64,000 nucleotides of DNA from Paracoccaceae bacterium (GCA_006226775.1 SBGD01000089.1:1-64000), one strand, 5' to 3'. Shown: positions 47,185 through 56,481, counted from the first letter of the stretch. Notes: generated by a model not told the origin, from the sequence alone. Program-made: numbers and translations.

Positions 47185-47928
47185 ATGCCCGCGACCAGCA
47201 CGCCCGACACGACTCCGCGCAATACGCCCGACGTCATTGCCGATGCGCTGATTGCCGACATCCGGCAGGATCGGTACCCTCCCGGATCGCCCCTGCCGAC
47301 CGAACGCGAGCTTTGCGAACGGTTCTCTGCCTCTCGCCCCACGGTGCGCGAGTCGATCGCCCAGTTGCAGATTCGCGGCTACGTCACCGGCGGCGCGGGC
47401 AAGCGGCCGCGCGCGGCGCTGCCGTCGATCACCGGCGTGCTGAAGGGGGCGGGCGACCACATCCGCGAGATCTTCGGCGATGCCCAGAGCGGCGCCCACC
47501 TGGAACAGATGCGCCAGTTCATCGAGACCGGCGCCGCCCGCGAGGCGGCCAAGCGCGCCGACAACGCCCAGTTGACCAAGCTCATGACCGCGCTCGAGGC
47601 AAACGGCCGCGCCATCGGCACCGAGTGTTTCGCCACCACCGACATCGCCTTTCACCGCGCCCTCGTCGCGGTGGTCGGCAACCCGATCATCCTGGCGCTG
47701 CACGACATGTTCGTCAAAACCATGATCGCCCATCGCCCGCCGACCGACGACCCCAAGCGCTATGACCGGATCGCCTATGACGAACATGTCGAGATCTACC
47801 AGGCGGTTCTGAACGGCGACGTATTGGCGGCCACCGACGTGATGGACCGCCACCTGACCCGGTCCTATCGCGCCCGCCTTCAGGTGCCCCGGCTCTCGCC
47901 CGGCCCTGACGGCCCCCCGCAGACCTGA
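47185..47928 (+). CDS. GntR-family regulator (FCD), NanR-like
   Basis: The 247-residue protein has a GntR winged helix (LPTERELCERFSASRPTVRESIAQL, about residues 37-61) and an FCD sensor domain. It is divergent from nanA-nanM and directly ahead of the SiaPQM genes, 52 nt upstream of siaP. This is the position of NanR-type repressors that respond to N-acetylneuraminate. AGAGGAGAG precedes ATG 47185. It is longer than most local GntR proteins by a polar N-terminal tail. Confidence 0.88.
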   Translation: MPATSTPDTTPRNTPDVIADALIADIRQDRYPPGSPLPTERELCERFSASRPTVRESIAQLQIRGYVTGGAGKRPRAALPSITGVLKGAGDHIREIFGDAQSGAHLEQMRQFIETGAAREAAKRADNAQLTKLMTALEANGRAIGTECFATTDIAFHRALVAVVGNPIILALHDMFVKTMIAHRPPTDDPKRYDRIAYDEHVEIYQAVLNGDVLAATDVMDRHLTRSYRARLQVPRLSPGPDGPPQT

Positions 47929-47980
47929 CACGACACCCGGCGGCCATGTTCGCCATTCATCGAAAACCAAGGAGGATACG

Positions 47981-48943
47981 ATGACATTGAAGACCAGCCT
48001 GCTCGCCTGCGCGGCGACACTTGCCCTGGCCGCCCCGGCGTTCGCCGAGCGCGAACTGACCCTGGGGATGCAGGACAACGAAGCCTCGAACGTCTACAAG
48101 GGCGCCCAGGAATTCGCCTCCAGGCTCGAAGACCTGTCGGGTGGCGAGCTGACTGTGAACCTCTTCCCGTCCTCCACCCTCGGCGATTTCAAGTCGATGG
48201 TCGCACAGCTTCAGGCGGGCGAGCTGGACATGGTGATCACCGGCTACCCGGACATGAGCTACATCATCCCCGAGCTGAACCTGGTCGGCGCGCCCTACGT
48301 GGCCGACGACTTCGATCACCTCAAGAAGATCATCGCCGGTGACTGGGGCCAGGAAATGTCCGCCAAGTTCGAGGAGAAGGGCGTTCACCTGCTTGACGTG
48401 TGGTACTATGGCACCCGCCAGACCACCGCCAACCGCGCCGTCGAATCGATCGAGGACATGGCCGGCCTGCGTCTGCGCACCCCCAACGTGCCCTTCCTGA
48501 TCGCCTATGCCGAGAACGTCGGCGCGACCCCCGCCCCGGTGGCCTTTGCCGAGGTCTACCTGGCGCTGCAGACCAACCAGGTCGACGCCCAGGAAAACCC
48601 GCTGCCCACCATCGAGGCGATGAAGTTCTACGAGGTGCAGAGCCACGTCGCGATGACCAACCATTTCGTCGCCTCCGCCGCGGTGCAGATCTCGGACGAT
48701 CTCTGGGACGGGCTGAGCGATGACGAGAAAGGCTGGATCAACGAGGCGGTCGCCGCCGGCGGCGAGATGAACAACAGCCTGACCAAGCAGGCCGAGGAAG
48801 ACCTGATCGCCACCTTCGAGGAGCGTGGCCTGACGATCACCCGCCCCGACCTGGCCCCCTTCCGCGCCGCGATGCAGCCCTATTACGACACGCTCGAAGA
48901 GCAGTTCGGCGAAGGCGCCATCGCCCGCGTGCGCGGCGAATAA
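47981..48943 (+). CDS. siaP: TRAP transporter sialic acid-binding protein
   Basis: The 320-residue DctP-family protein has a signal peptide ending AFAE and the conserved binding Arg166 in LRLRTPNVP, which holds the ligand carboxylate. Placement among nan and nag genes assigns it as SiaP. AAGGAGG precedes ATG 47981. It feeds SiaQM in the inner membrane. A perfect 10-bp hairpin follows the stop codon. Confidence 0.9.
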   Translation: MTLKTSLLACAATLALAAPAFAERELTLGMQDNEASNVYKGAQEFASRLEDLSGGELTVNLFPSSTLGDFKSMVAQLQAGELDMVITGYPDMSYIIPELNLVGAPYVADDFDHLKKIIAGDWGQEMSAKFEEKGVHLLDVWYYGTRQTTANRAVESIEDMAGLRLRTPNVPFLIAYAENVGATPAPVAFAEVYLALQTNQVDAQENPLPTIEAMKFYEVQSHVAMTNHFVASAAVQISDDLWDGLSDDEKGWINEAVAAGGEMNNSLTKQAEEDLIATFEERGLTITRPDLAPFRAAMQPYYDTLEEQFGEGAIARVRGE

Positions 48944-48953
48944 CCCAACCTCC

Positions 48954-48977
48954 CTGCGGGCGCAGCGGCGCCCGCAG
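48954..48977 (+). other. Intercistronic hairpin after siaP
   Basis: CTGCGGGCGC and GCGCCCGCAG (48954-48963 and 48968-48977) form a perfect 10-bp stem with a 4-nt loop, 10 nt after the siaP stop. No T-run follows, and siaQ starts 29 nt later. Confidence 0.65.
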
Positions 48978-49006
48978 ATCTCATTTCGCAACGAGGAGCT
49001 GCGCTG

Positions 49007-49486
49007 ATGAAACCGCCACGCAAATACAGCATCGAGGGCATCGTCGCCTCGGTCCTGTTCATCGCGCTGATCGGGGTCGTATTGATCCAGATCTTCGGCC
49101 GTACCCCGGTCTTTCGCGGCCCGGTCTGGACCGAGGAAGCCGCCCGCTGGCTCTGGGTCTGGATGGCCTTCATCGCCATCGCCGAGGTCGAGCGCCAGGA
49201 CGGCCAGTTGAAGATGGCCTTTCTGGCCGAGATGCTGCCCGAGAAGGCCCGGCTTGTCCTCTACACGCTGATCGACCTCGTGTTCCTGGGGCTGGTCGGT
49301 CACCTGATCTGGATCAGCTACAAGACCGTCGTGCGGACCTCGAGCAACATCAGCGTCACGCTGCCGACCACGGATGCGGTGCTTTATGCCTCGGCACTCG
49401 TGGGTTTTGTCCTGATCATCCACCGCATCCTGCGCCGCCTGCTGGGCCGCCGCGATGTCTCTGTCAAACGGGAACCCACGCTATGA
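49007..49486 (+). CDS. siaQ: TRAP transporter small membrane subunit
   Basis: The 159-residue DctQ-family protein has about four hydrophobic segments and the WTEEAARWLWVWMAF pattern typical of this subunit. It joins SiaM in the inner membrane. In some bacteria SiaQ and SiaM are fused; here they are separate, and the stop codon overlaps the siaM start (ATGA). GAGGAG precedes ATG 49007. Confidence 0.9.
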   Translation: MKPPRKYSIEGIVASVLFIALIGVVLIQIFGRTPVFRGPVWTEEAARWLWVWMAFIAIAEVERQDGQLKMAFLAEMLPEKARLVLYTLIDLVFLGLVGHLIWISYKTVVRTSSNISVTLPTTDAVLYASALVGFVLIIHRILRRLLGRRDVSVKREPTL

Positions 49487-50757
49487 CACTTGCCGTCGTC
49501 GGTATCATGTGGCTCATCTTCGTGCTGGTCGGCGTGCCGATCGGGATCGCGATGATCTTCGTCTCCATGGGCTATTTCTACTATACCGGAATGGGCATCA
49601 GCTTTGCCTCGCAGCGGATGGTGGACGGGCTCAACAGCTTTCCGCTGCTGGCCGTGCCGCTCTTCATCCTTGCCGCGGGCGTGCTGAACTCGGCCGGGAT
49701 CACCAAGCACCTGTTCGGCTTTGCCCGGTCGCTTGTCGGCCATATCACCGGCGGGCTGGGGCATGTCAACGTGCTGGCCTCGCTGTTCTTTTCCGGCATG
49801 TCCGGCTCGGCGCTGGCGGATGCCGGGGGCCTGGGCAAGATGGAAATCGAGGCGATGCGCGACGCCGGCTACGATGACGAATTCGCCGGAGCGGTCACCG
49901 CCGCCTCGTCGATGATCGGCCCGCTGGTGCCGCCCTCGATCACCATGGTGCTTTACGGGGTGATCGCCAACGTCTCGATCGGCAAGCTGTTCCTCGGCGG
50001 GATCGTGCCCGGCGTGCTTTGCGCCGTGGCGCTGATGACCATGGTCTGGTTCATCGCCCGCAAGCGCGACTACCCGCGCGACGTGCGCTCGACGCCCGCG
50101 GAAATCGGCACGCTCTTCATCAAGTCCCTGCCCGCGCTGATGACCCCGGTGGTCATCGTCGGCGGCATCTTCTCGGGCCTGTTCTCGCCCACCGAGGCGG
50201 CGGCGATCACCGTGCTCTATGCCATCCTGATCGACCTGATCTTCTACCGCGAACTGACCCTGCGCAAGCTGTGGGACTCGATCTACGAGACCACCGTCAC
50301 CTCGGCCTCGATCGCCACCATCGTCGCCGGTGTCGGCCTGCTCAGCTTCATCATGGCGCGCGAACAGGCGCCGCAGCAGATCGCCACCTTCTTCCTGTCG
50401 ATCGCCGACAGCCCGATCACCTTCCTGATCGCGGTCAACCTGATGATCTTCGTGCTGGGCATGTTCATCGAGGCGCTGGTGATCCTGCTGGTGGTGGTGC
50501 CGATCCTGGTGCCGGTCGCCATGGGCTTCGGCATCGACCCGGTGCATTTCGGCATCATCACCGTGCTCAACCTGATGATCTCGATCCTGACGCCGCCGAT
50601 GGGCATGGCTCTCTTCGTCGTCGCCCAGGTCGGGAACATCCCCTACCAGAACCTTGCCAAGGCGATCCTGCCTTGGCTGATCCCGCCCTTCGTCGTGCTG
50701 ATCCTGATCTGCGCCTTCCCGATACTGGTCACCGGCCTTCCGAGCCTGATGGATTGA
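49483..50757 (+). CDS. siaM: TRAP transporter large membrane subunit
   Basis: The 424-residue DctM-family protein is a strongly hydrophobic elevator-type transporter, with GMSGSALADAGGLGKMEIEAM and PPSITMVLYG motifs. It moves sialic acid delivered by SiaP using a sodium gradient, as established for SiaQM in other bacteria. It overlaps siaQ and lies 4 nt before nanE. Confidence 0.93.
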   Translation: MTLAVVGIMWLIFVLVGVPIGIAMIFVSMGYFYYTGMGISFASQRMVDGLNSFPLLAVPLFILAAGVLNSAGITKHLFGFARSLVGHITGGLGHVNVLASLFFSGMSGSALADAGGLGKMEIEAMRDAGYDDEFAGAVTAASSMIGPLVPPSITMVLYGVIANVSIGKLFLGGIVPGVLCAVALMTMVWFIARKRDYPRDVRSTPAEIGTLFIKSLPALMTPVVIVGGIFSGLFSPTEAAAITVLYAILIDLIFYRELTLRKLWDSIYETTVTSASIATIVAGVGLLSFIMAREQAPQQIATFFLSIADSPITFLIAVNLMIFVLGMFIEALVILLVVVPILVPVAMGFGIDPVHFGIITVLNLMISILTPPMGMALFVVAQVGNIPYQNLAKAILPWLIPPFVVLILICAFPILVTGLPSLMD

Positions 50758-50761
50758 TGCA

Positions 50762-51448
50762 ATGGATGTTCTGAAGCACTTGCGCGGCGGGCTGGTGGTG
50801 TCCTGCCAGCCCGTCGATGACGGCCCGATGGACCACCCAGGGATCGTCGCCGCCATGGCGCAGGCCGCCGTCGCCGGGGGCGCGGACGGGTTGCGGATCG
50901 AAGGGGTCGAGAACCTGGCCGCGGTGCGGCCCGTGGTCTCGGTGCCGATCATCGCCATCCTCAAGCGCGACCTCGACGACAGCCCGGTGCGCATCACGCC
51001 CTACCTTGCGGATGTGCAGGCCCTGGCCGAGGCGGGCGCCGATATCATCGCCTACGACGCGACCGACCGGCCCCGCCCCGAGACCTCGGCGGCGCTGGTC
51101 CAGGCGATCCGCGCCGCCGGCGCGCTGGCGATGGCCGATTGCGCCACCCTGGCCGATGGCGAACGCGCGCTGCGCGAAGGCGCGCATGTGCTCGGCACCA
51201 CGCTCTCGGGCTATACCGAAGAGACCGCGGGCCGGGCCGAGGGCGTCGATACCGACCTGATCGGCGCCTTCCGCGGGCTCGACGCCTTCGTGATGGCCGA
51301 AGGCCGGGTGAACACCCCGGCACTTGCCGCCCGGGCGCTGCAGGCGGGGGCGGATGCCGTGACCGTCGGCACCGCGCTGACGCGGCTCGAGATCATGACG
51401 CAATGGTTCGCCGAAACGCTGGAACAGGCGCGCGGGACGCGGCCATGA
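50762..51448 (+). CDS. nanE: N-acetylmannosamine-6-phosphate 2-epimerase
   Basis: The 228-residue TIM-barrel protein converts ManNAc-6-phosphate to GlcNAc-6-phosphate. GGLVVSCQP at the N-terminus, IAYDATDRPRP in the middle and the phosphate-binding TVGTALTR near the end are NanE motifs. It starts 4 nt after siaM and overlaps nanK (ATGA). No strong ribosome site is visible, so coupling to siaM is likely. Confidence 0.93.
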   Translation: MDVLKHLRGGLVVSCQPVDDGPMDHPGIVAAMAQAAVAGGADGLRIEGVENLAAVRPVVSVPIIAILKRDLDDSPVRITPYLADVQALAEAGADIIAYDATDRPRPETSAALVQAIRAAGALAMADCATLADGERALREGAHVLGTTLSGYTEETAGRAEGVDTDLIGAFRGLDAFVMAEGRVNTPALAARALQAGADAVTVGTALTRLEIMTQWFAETLEQARGTRP

Positions 51449-52353
51449 CCGGACTGACACGCAGCGCCCTGACGGGCTTTGCCGCCGATCTCGGCGGCAC
51501 CAAGACCGCCGTGGCCCGCCTCGACAAGGGCGAGGTGGTCGACCGCCTCGTCGCCCCCACCGATGGCGCCGCCGATCCCGCGGCCCAGGTCGCCGTGATC
51601 CGCGACCTGCTGGGGCAGTTGGGCCATGTCGCCGGCGCGCCGCTCGGCGTGGCGGTGGCCGGACGTGTCGACGCCCAAGGCCGGTGGCACGCGGTCAACC
51701 ACGGCACCCTCTCGGCGATCCGCGACTTCGCCCTGAACGAGGCGTTGGTCCGCGCCCTGGGGGCGGCCACCTGTCTCAACGATGCCGCGGCGGCGGCCCT
51801 TGCCGAGGGACTTTTCGGCGCGGGCGCCAAGAGCGACAGTTTCGCCTTCGTCACCGTCTCGACCGGGGTCGGCGGCGGGCTGGTGCTGCACGACCGGCTG
51901 TTGTCCAGCGCCAACGGTCTGGCGGGCCACGTGGGTTTTGTCACCAGCCGCTTTGCCAGCGGCCCCTGCGGCAGCGGCCGGTTTGCCACCGTCGAGAGCA
52001 TCGCCGGCGGGCGCGGGATTGCCGCGGCGGGCGCCGCTTCGGGCCGCCAGGGCGTCGACGCGCGCGCCGTCTTCGAGGCGGCGGGCGAGGGCCAGGACTG
52101 GGCCGAGCAGATCGTCGCCACCTCGGCCCAGGCCATCGCCGCGCTGATCGGCGATCTCACCGCGATCCTCGGGCTCGATACCGTGGCGCTCGGCGGCAGC
52201 ATCGGCCTTGCGCCGGGCTATATCGACCGGGTCAGCGAAGCCCTGGCCGGGGAACCCGCGCTGTTCCGGCCCGCGGTCGTTCATGCAAGCCTGGGACATG
52301 ACGCGCCGCTGATCGGTGCGCTTGCAAGCCATCTTGAAAGGGAAAGCACATGA
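51445..52353 (+). CDS. nanK: N-acetylmannosamine kinase (ROK family)
   Basis: The 302-residue ROK kinase phosphorylates N-acetylmannosamine. The phosphate loop DLGGTKTAVAR, catalytic Asp113 in LNDAA and the STGVGGGLVL stretch are present. The ROK zinc centre is damaged: the usual CGCGRTGC reads CGSGRFAT, so only Cys175 and His162 of the four ligands remain. Some ROK kinases do without the zinc, but structure around the active site may differ. Its start overlaps nanE and its stop overlaps nagB. Confidence 0.88.
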   Translation: MTGLTRSALTGFAADLGGTKTAVARLDKGEVVDRLVAPTDGAADPAAQVAVIRDLLGQLGHVAGAPLGVAVAGRVDAQGRWHAVNHGTLSAIRDFALNEALVRALGAATCLNDAAAAALAEGLFGAGAKSDSFAFVTVSTGVGGGLVLHDRLLSSANGLAGHVGFVTSRFASGPCGSGRFATVESIAGGRGIAAAGAASGRQGVDARAVFEAAGEGQDWAEQIVATSAQAIAALIGDLTAILGLDTVALGGSIGLAPGYIDRVSEALAGEPALFRPAVVHASLGHDAPLIGALASHLEREST

Positions 52354-53132
52354 AGGTTCTGATCCTGCCCGACGCGCAGGCCGCCATTGCCCGTGCGGCG
52401 GATATCATCACCCGCGCCGTCGCCGCCAAGCCCGATGCGGTTCTGGGCCTGGCCACCGGCGGCACCATGGTGCCGCTCTACGACGAGCTTGCCCGCCGGC
52501 ACCGCGACGAAAGCGTGTCCTTCGCGCAGACCACCAGCTTCAACCTCGATGAATACATCGGCCTCGCGCCCGATCACCCCTGCTCGTACCACCACTACAT
52601 GCAGGAGGCCTTTTTCGATCACGTCGACATCGATCCCGCCCGCACCCATCTGCCCAAGGGCGATGCGCCCGATCCACAGGCCGCCTCCGAGGCCTATGAG
52701 GCGCTGATCGCGCAGGCCGGCGGCATCGACCTGCAGCTTCTGGGCATCGGCCAGAACGGCCACATCGGGTTCAACGAACCCACCGCCAGCCTTGGCTCGC
52801 GCACCCGGATCAAGACCCTGACCAGAAGCACGCGCGAGGCCAACCAGCGCTATTTCGCCTCCTTCGACGAGACGCCGCAATATGCCATCACCACCGGCGT
52901 GGCGACGATCCTGGAATCGCGCAAATGCCTGCTGATCGCCACCGGAGCCTCCAAGGCCGAGGCCGTGGCGCAGATGGTCGAAGGCCCCCTGGCGGCGGTC
53001 TGCCCGGCCTCGGCGCTGCAATTGCACAAGCGCGCGACGATCATCCTCGACACCGAGGCGGCGGGCAATCTGGCCCTGCGCGACTACTATGAAACCGTGC
53101 ATCCGCGGGGGCGTGACAGTGCCTTCGACTGA
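52350..53132 (+). CDS. nagB: Glucosamine-6-phosphate deaminase
   Basis: The 260-residue enzyme turns glucosamine-6-phosphate into fructose-6-phosphate and ammonia. Motifs TTSFNLDEYIGL, LGIGQNGHIGFNEP and the catalytic His in GHIGF are present. It overlaps nanK (ATGA) and nagA. It is the last step of the pathway before glycolysis. The C-terminal allosteric tail of the long E. coli form is reduced. Confidence 0.94.
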   Translation: MKVLILPDAQAAIARAADIITRAVAAKPDAVLGLATGGTMVPLYDELARRHRDESVSFAQTTSFNLDEYIGLAPDHPCSYHHYMQEAFFDHVDIDPARTHLPKGDAPDPQAASEAYEALIAQAGGIDLQLLGIGQNGHIGFNEPTASLGSRTRIKTLTRSTREANQRYFASFDETPQYAITTGVATILESRKCLLIATGASKAEAVAQMVEGPLAAVCPASALQLHKRATIILDTEAAGNLALRDYYETVHPRGRDSAFD

Positions 53133-54291
53133 GCAGAATGCCCCCGCCGCGATCCTCGCGCGCGCCCTTTATGACGGCATCGGCGACAGTGCCCTGCCCG
53201 ACCGCATCATCCGCTTCGAGGCGGGCACCATCACCGAGGTCCGCCCCGCCACCGCGCAGGATGCCCGCGGTGCGGCGCTGCCCGAATTCGACGTGGTGAC
53301 ACCGGGCTTTGTCGATCTGCAGATCAACGGCGCCGCCGACACCCAGTTCAATTTCGATCCCACCCCCGAGGCGGTGGCGCGCATTGCCGCGGGCGCCCGC
53401 CAGGGCGGCACGGCGGCGATCCTGCCCACCTTCATCACCGCCCATGGCACCGATTACCTGCGTGCGCTGGAAGCGGTTCGGGCGGCGCAGGAGCGGGGCA
53501 TTCCCGGCATCCTCGGGGCGCACCTCGAAGGGCCGTTCCTCTCGCCCGAGCGTCCGGGCATCCACGATCCTTCCGCGATCCGCCCGATGGACGCACAGGA
53601 TCTCGACCGGCTGACCGCGGCCCAGGTCGGCAGGCTGCTGCTGACCGTCTCGCCCGAAACCCTGCCCGAGGGCGCGCTGGCGCGGCTGACCGCGGCCGGG
53701 GTGCGGGTCTTTGCCGGGCATACGGCGGCCAGCGCCGACCAGATCGCCCGGGCCGAGGCCGAGGGCCTTGTCGGGGTCACCCATCTGTTCAACGCCATGT
53801 CCCAGATGACCGGGCGCGAACCCGGCGTGGTGGGCGCCACGCTGGCCTCGCGCGGGCTGCATGCCGGGATCATCGCCGACGGGCACCACGTCGACTGGCG
53901 CAATATCGCGATTGCGGCGCGGCTGATGCCCGACCGGCTCTGCCTGGTGACCGACGCCATGCTGACCCTCGCGGGCACGACGACGACCTTCGAGCTGCAC
54001 GGCGAGCGGATCACCCGGAGCGGCGATCGCCTGACCAATGCCACGGGCCGTCTTGCCGGCGCCCATGTCAGCATGATCGACTGCATCCGCAACATGCTCG
54101 ACCACGCCGGCCTTGGCCCGGCGGCGGTGCTGAAGATGGCGGCGGCCAATCCGGCGCGCGCGCTGGGCCTCGGGGATCGGATCGGCAGCGTGCAAAGCGG
54201 CCACCGCGCCACCTTGACCTGCCTGTCGCAGGCCTTCGAGGTCACCGGCGTGATGATCGACGGAGACATGCAGGACGGGACCGCCGCCTAG
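53119..54291 (+). CDS. nagA: N-acetylglucosamine-6-phosphate deacetylase
   Basis: The 390-residue amidohydrolase removes acetate from GlcNAc-6-phosphate. Metal and active-site motifs HLEGPF, AGHTAAS, THLFNAM and LVTDAM are in order, and the N-terminal DLQINGAADTQFNF resembles the single-metal E. coli type. The start is uncertain: GTG 53119 has G-rich sequence 7 nt upstream, while GTG 53113 and ATG 53089 are in frame but less well placed. All overlap the end of nagB. Confidence 0.92.
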   Translation: MPSTEQNAPAAILARALYDGIGDSALPDRIIRFEAGTITEVRPATAQDARGAALPEFDVVTPGFVDLQINGAADTQFNFDPTPEAVARIAAGARQGGTAAILPTFITAHGTDYLRALEAVRAAQERGIPGILGAHLEGPFLSPERPGIHDPSAIRPMDAQDLDRLTAAQVGRLLLTVSPETLPEGALARLTAAGVRVFAGHTAASADQIARAEAEGLVGVTHLFNAMSQMTGREPGVVGATLASRGLHAGIIADGHHVDWRNIAIAARLMPDRLCLVTDAMLTLAGTTTTFELHGERITRSGDRLTNATGRLAGAHVSMIDCIRNMLDHAGLGPAAVLKMAAANPARALGLGDRIGSVQSGHRATLTCLSQAFEVTGVMIDGDMQDGTAA

Positions 54292-54293
54292 TC

Positions 54294-54956
54294 ATGGCCG
54301 AAATCGTCCTCTTCGATTGCGAATACCTGACCCAGGCCGGGGCGATGGACCGCCTGTGGTCGGGCCGCGACGATCCCGACCCGATGGTGGTCCAGATCGG
54401 CGCGGTCCGGCTCGACCTGGCCGCCGCCGCGCGGGTGATCGACGAGACGCGCATCCATATCACCCCCGAAGACCGCCACGGCGCGCCCTGCGCGCTCTCG
54501 CCCTATTTCACCGAGCTTACCGGGATCTCGCAGGAGGCGCTTGCACGCGACGCCCGCCCGCTTGGCCCGGCGCTGGCGGCTTTCGATGCCTTCTCGCGCG
54601 GGGCGCACCTGTGGTCCTGGGGCAAGGACGAGCTTTTCGCGCTCGGGATCAGCTGTTTCCTGCGCGGCATCGCGCCGCCGATTCCGGCGGTGCGTTTCGG
54701 CAACCTCAAGCGCGTCCTGAAGTTGGCAGGCATGTCCGATGCCGAGATCGCCGCGACCTCGAGCGGCAGGATCGCCGCGCATTTCGGCCTCGCCCACCAG
54801 GGCCTGCGCCAGCACGATGCGCTCGACGATGCCCGGTCGCTGACCCGCGCGGTCCAGCACCTGATGGCGCGCGGAGACCTGACGGCCGAGACATTTGCAA
54901 TCGCCGCGATGCCACCCATGACCGGACCCTCGGGCCGGATGACCGGCACGCGCTAA
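54294..54956 (+). CDS. DEDDh-type 3'-5' exonuclease-like protein
   Basis: The 220-residue protein has RNase T/DnaQ-type exonuclease motifs: DCEYLT (Exo I, Asp8 and Glu10) and HDALDDARS (Exo III, His and Asp), with a plausible Exo II region near LWSWGKDE. It starts 2 nt after nagA, so it is co-transcribed with the sialic acid genes. An exonuclease has no obvious role in amino sugar breakdown. It may be a passenger, or it may act on a nucleotide-sugar or other phosphodiester. Confidence 0.8.
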   Translation: MAEIVLFDCEYLTQAGAMDRLWSGRDDPDPMVVQIGAVRLDLAAAARVIDETRIHITPEDRHGAPCALSPYFTELTGISQEALARDARPLGPALAAFDAFSRGAHLWSWGKDELFALGISCFLRGIAPPIPAVRFGNLKRVLKLAGMSDAEIAATSSGRIAAHFGLAHQGLRQHDALDDARSLTRAVQHLMARGDLTAETFAIAAMPPMTGPSGRMTGTR

Positions 54957-54994
54957 CGCAGGGTGCCGGTCTCGGCGATGACCCGGGCTTTTTT
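54942..54994 (+). terminator. Possible terminator of the sialic acid operon
   Basis: An 8-bp perfect stem ACCGGCAC/GTGCCGGT (54942-54949 against 54963-54970) spans the exonuclease stop codon. A T6 run follows only 18 nt later (54989-54994), behind CCCGGG, so it is not a textbook terminator. Confidence 0.35.
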
Positions 54995-55471
54995 CAGACC
55001 ACCGAAAGCCTGCCGGAGCGGGCCGTCTTGCAGCACGTCAATCCGTCCCCGGACAGGCACGGGGCAGGCCCGGGGCGAATCAAACCCGTGATGTGAGTCG
55101 GCGCAGGGCGTATGACCCTGAGCATTTTCGACGGCCAAAACCGTTTGGCAAGCGTTTGCAATTCATACATGCCCTTCCGTCACACCTATGTCTTTTCCGC
55201 TCCATACCCTTGTTTAAGCTGGGATTGTGGCGCATTCCCCCTTCAGCTCAGTTTTGCAGACGTATGCAATTTCACTTGACGCCTCGCCTCCACCCTTCTA
55301 GGACAACACTCACACAAGCCCACGACGACCCGACCGGATGCGCCGACAACACGCGCCAGGTCGACCGGGGCTTTTGTGGCGGGGGGAGTTTCCGGAGCAC
55401 CCGGGGATGTCGTCCTGGCCAGTCCGGGCCACAGGCCAGGGCTGATGTTTTTGTGACCAAAGGGGGGACCC
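54995..55471. promoter_or_regulatory. Intergenic region upstream of the second TRAP operon
   Basis: These 477 bases hold no gene that I trust. Two similar elements, GTTTGCAATT (55154-55163) and GTATGCAATT (55262-55271), differ at one base and lie 108 bp apart; they may be regulator sites. TTGACG (55277-55282) followed after 17 nt by TAGGAC is a possible but weak promoter for the TRAP operon. Confidence 0.4.
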
Positions 55472-56455
55472 ATGACCAAGACCACCGTATTCGCCGCCGG
55501 CCTTGCCGCGCTGCTCGCAAGCTCGGCGTTGGCCGACACCACCATCCGCATCGGCCATGCCACGCCGGAAAGCTCGCCCATCCACCAGGCGCTGAGCTAT
55601 TTCGAGGAAGAACTGGAAAAGCGCTCGAACGGCGGCATCGAGGTCGAGATCTTCCCCGGCGGCCAGATCGGCAGCGTCAAGGAAATGACCGACCTGGTGC
55701 AATCGGGCAATATCACCATGACCACCGGCGCCTCGGTCCACCTCAGCTCGGCGGTCGATCAATTGGCCATCCTCGACCAGTTCCTGCTGTTCGAGAACGA
55801 GGAAATCGCGCGCGACTTGCTGGACGGCGAAGCCGGTCAGGCGATCTCGGCGGCGATGGAAGAGCGCGGGCTCAAGAACATGGGCTTCATGGAACTGGGC
55901 TTCCGCAGCTTCACCAACTCCCGCGCGCCGCTGGACAGCTACGAATCCTTTGCCGGCCTGCGGATGCGCTCGGCCGACAACCCGATCGCCATCAAGGCCT
56001 GGCGCGCGGTCGACGCGGTGCCGGTGCCGCTGGCCTGGGGCGAGATCTATTCCTCGCTGCAGCAGGGCCTGATCGACGGCCAGGAAAGCGCGCTGTCCTC
56101 GATGATCATCGAACGCTTCTTCGAGGTGCAGAAATACGTCTCGCTGACCGGGCACATCTACTGGCCGGAACTCTGGATGGCCGACCTGGAATGGTACGAG
56201 GGCCTGTCGGACGAGGATCGGACGCTGATCGACGAAGTGGCGCGGGAAACCGTGCTGAAACAGCGCGAGCTGACCGCCGCGGCCAATGCCGCCACGCTGG
56301 ACGAGCTGAAGGCCGCCGGGCTCGAGGTCAACGAACTGCCCGCCGCGGACAAGAAACGCCTGGGCGAGACCATGAACGGCGCGATCGAGGACGATGTCCG
56401 CGCCAAGGTCGGCGACGACTTCTACGATGCCTTCATGGCGGCCGTGTCCAGGTAA
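55472..56455 (+). CDS. TRAP transporter substrate-binding protein (DctP family)
   Basis: The 327-residue protein has a signal peptide ending near ALAD and the DctP core, with the carboxylate- or sulfonate-binding Arg in AGLRMRSADNP. It would serve the membrane pair encoded next. Because the operon ends with an HpsN-like dehydrogenase, the ligand could be 2,3-dihydroxypropane-1-sulfonate or a similar hydroxylated acid. GGGGGGA precedes ATG 55472. Unlike the other binding-protein genes here, it is not followed by a hairpin; the gap to the next gene is only 26 nt. Confidence 0.9.
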   Translation: MTKTTVFAAGLAALLASSALADTTIRIGHATPESSPIHQALSYFEEELEKRSNGGIEVEIFPGGQIGSVKEMTDLVQSGNITMTTGASVHLSSAVDQLAILDQFLLFENEEIARDLLDGEAGQAISAAMEERGLKNMGFMELGFRSFTNSRAPLDSYESFAGLRMRSADNPIAIKAWRAVDAVPVPLAWGEIYSSLQQGLIDGQESALSSMIIERFFEVQKYVSLTGHIYWPELWMADLEWYEGLSDEDRTLIDEVARETVLKQRELTAAANAATLDELKAAGLEVNELPAADKKRLGETMNGAIEDDVRAKVGDDFYDAFMAAVSR

Positions 56456-56481
56456 CCGCTGCACAACAAGGGAGAAGGCGA

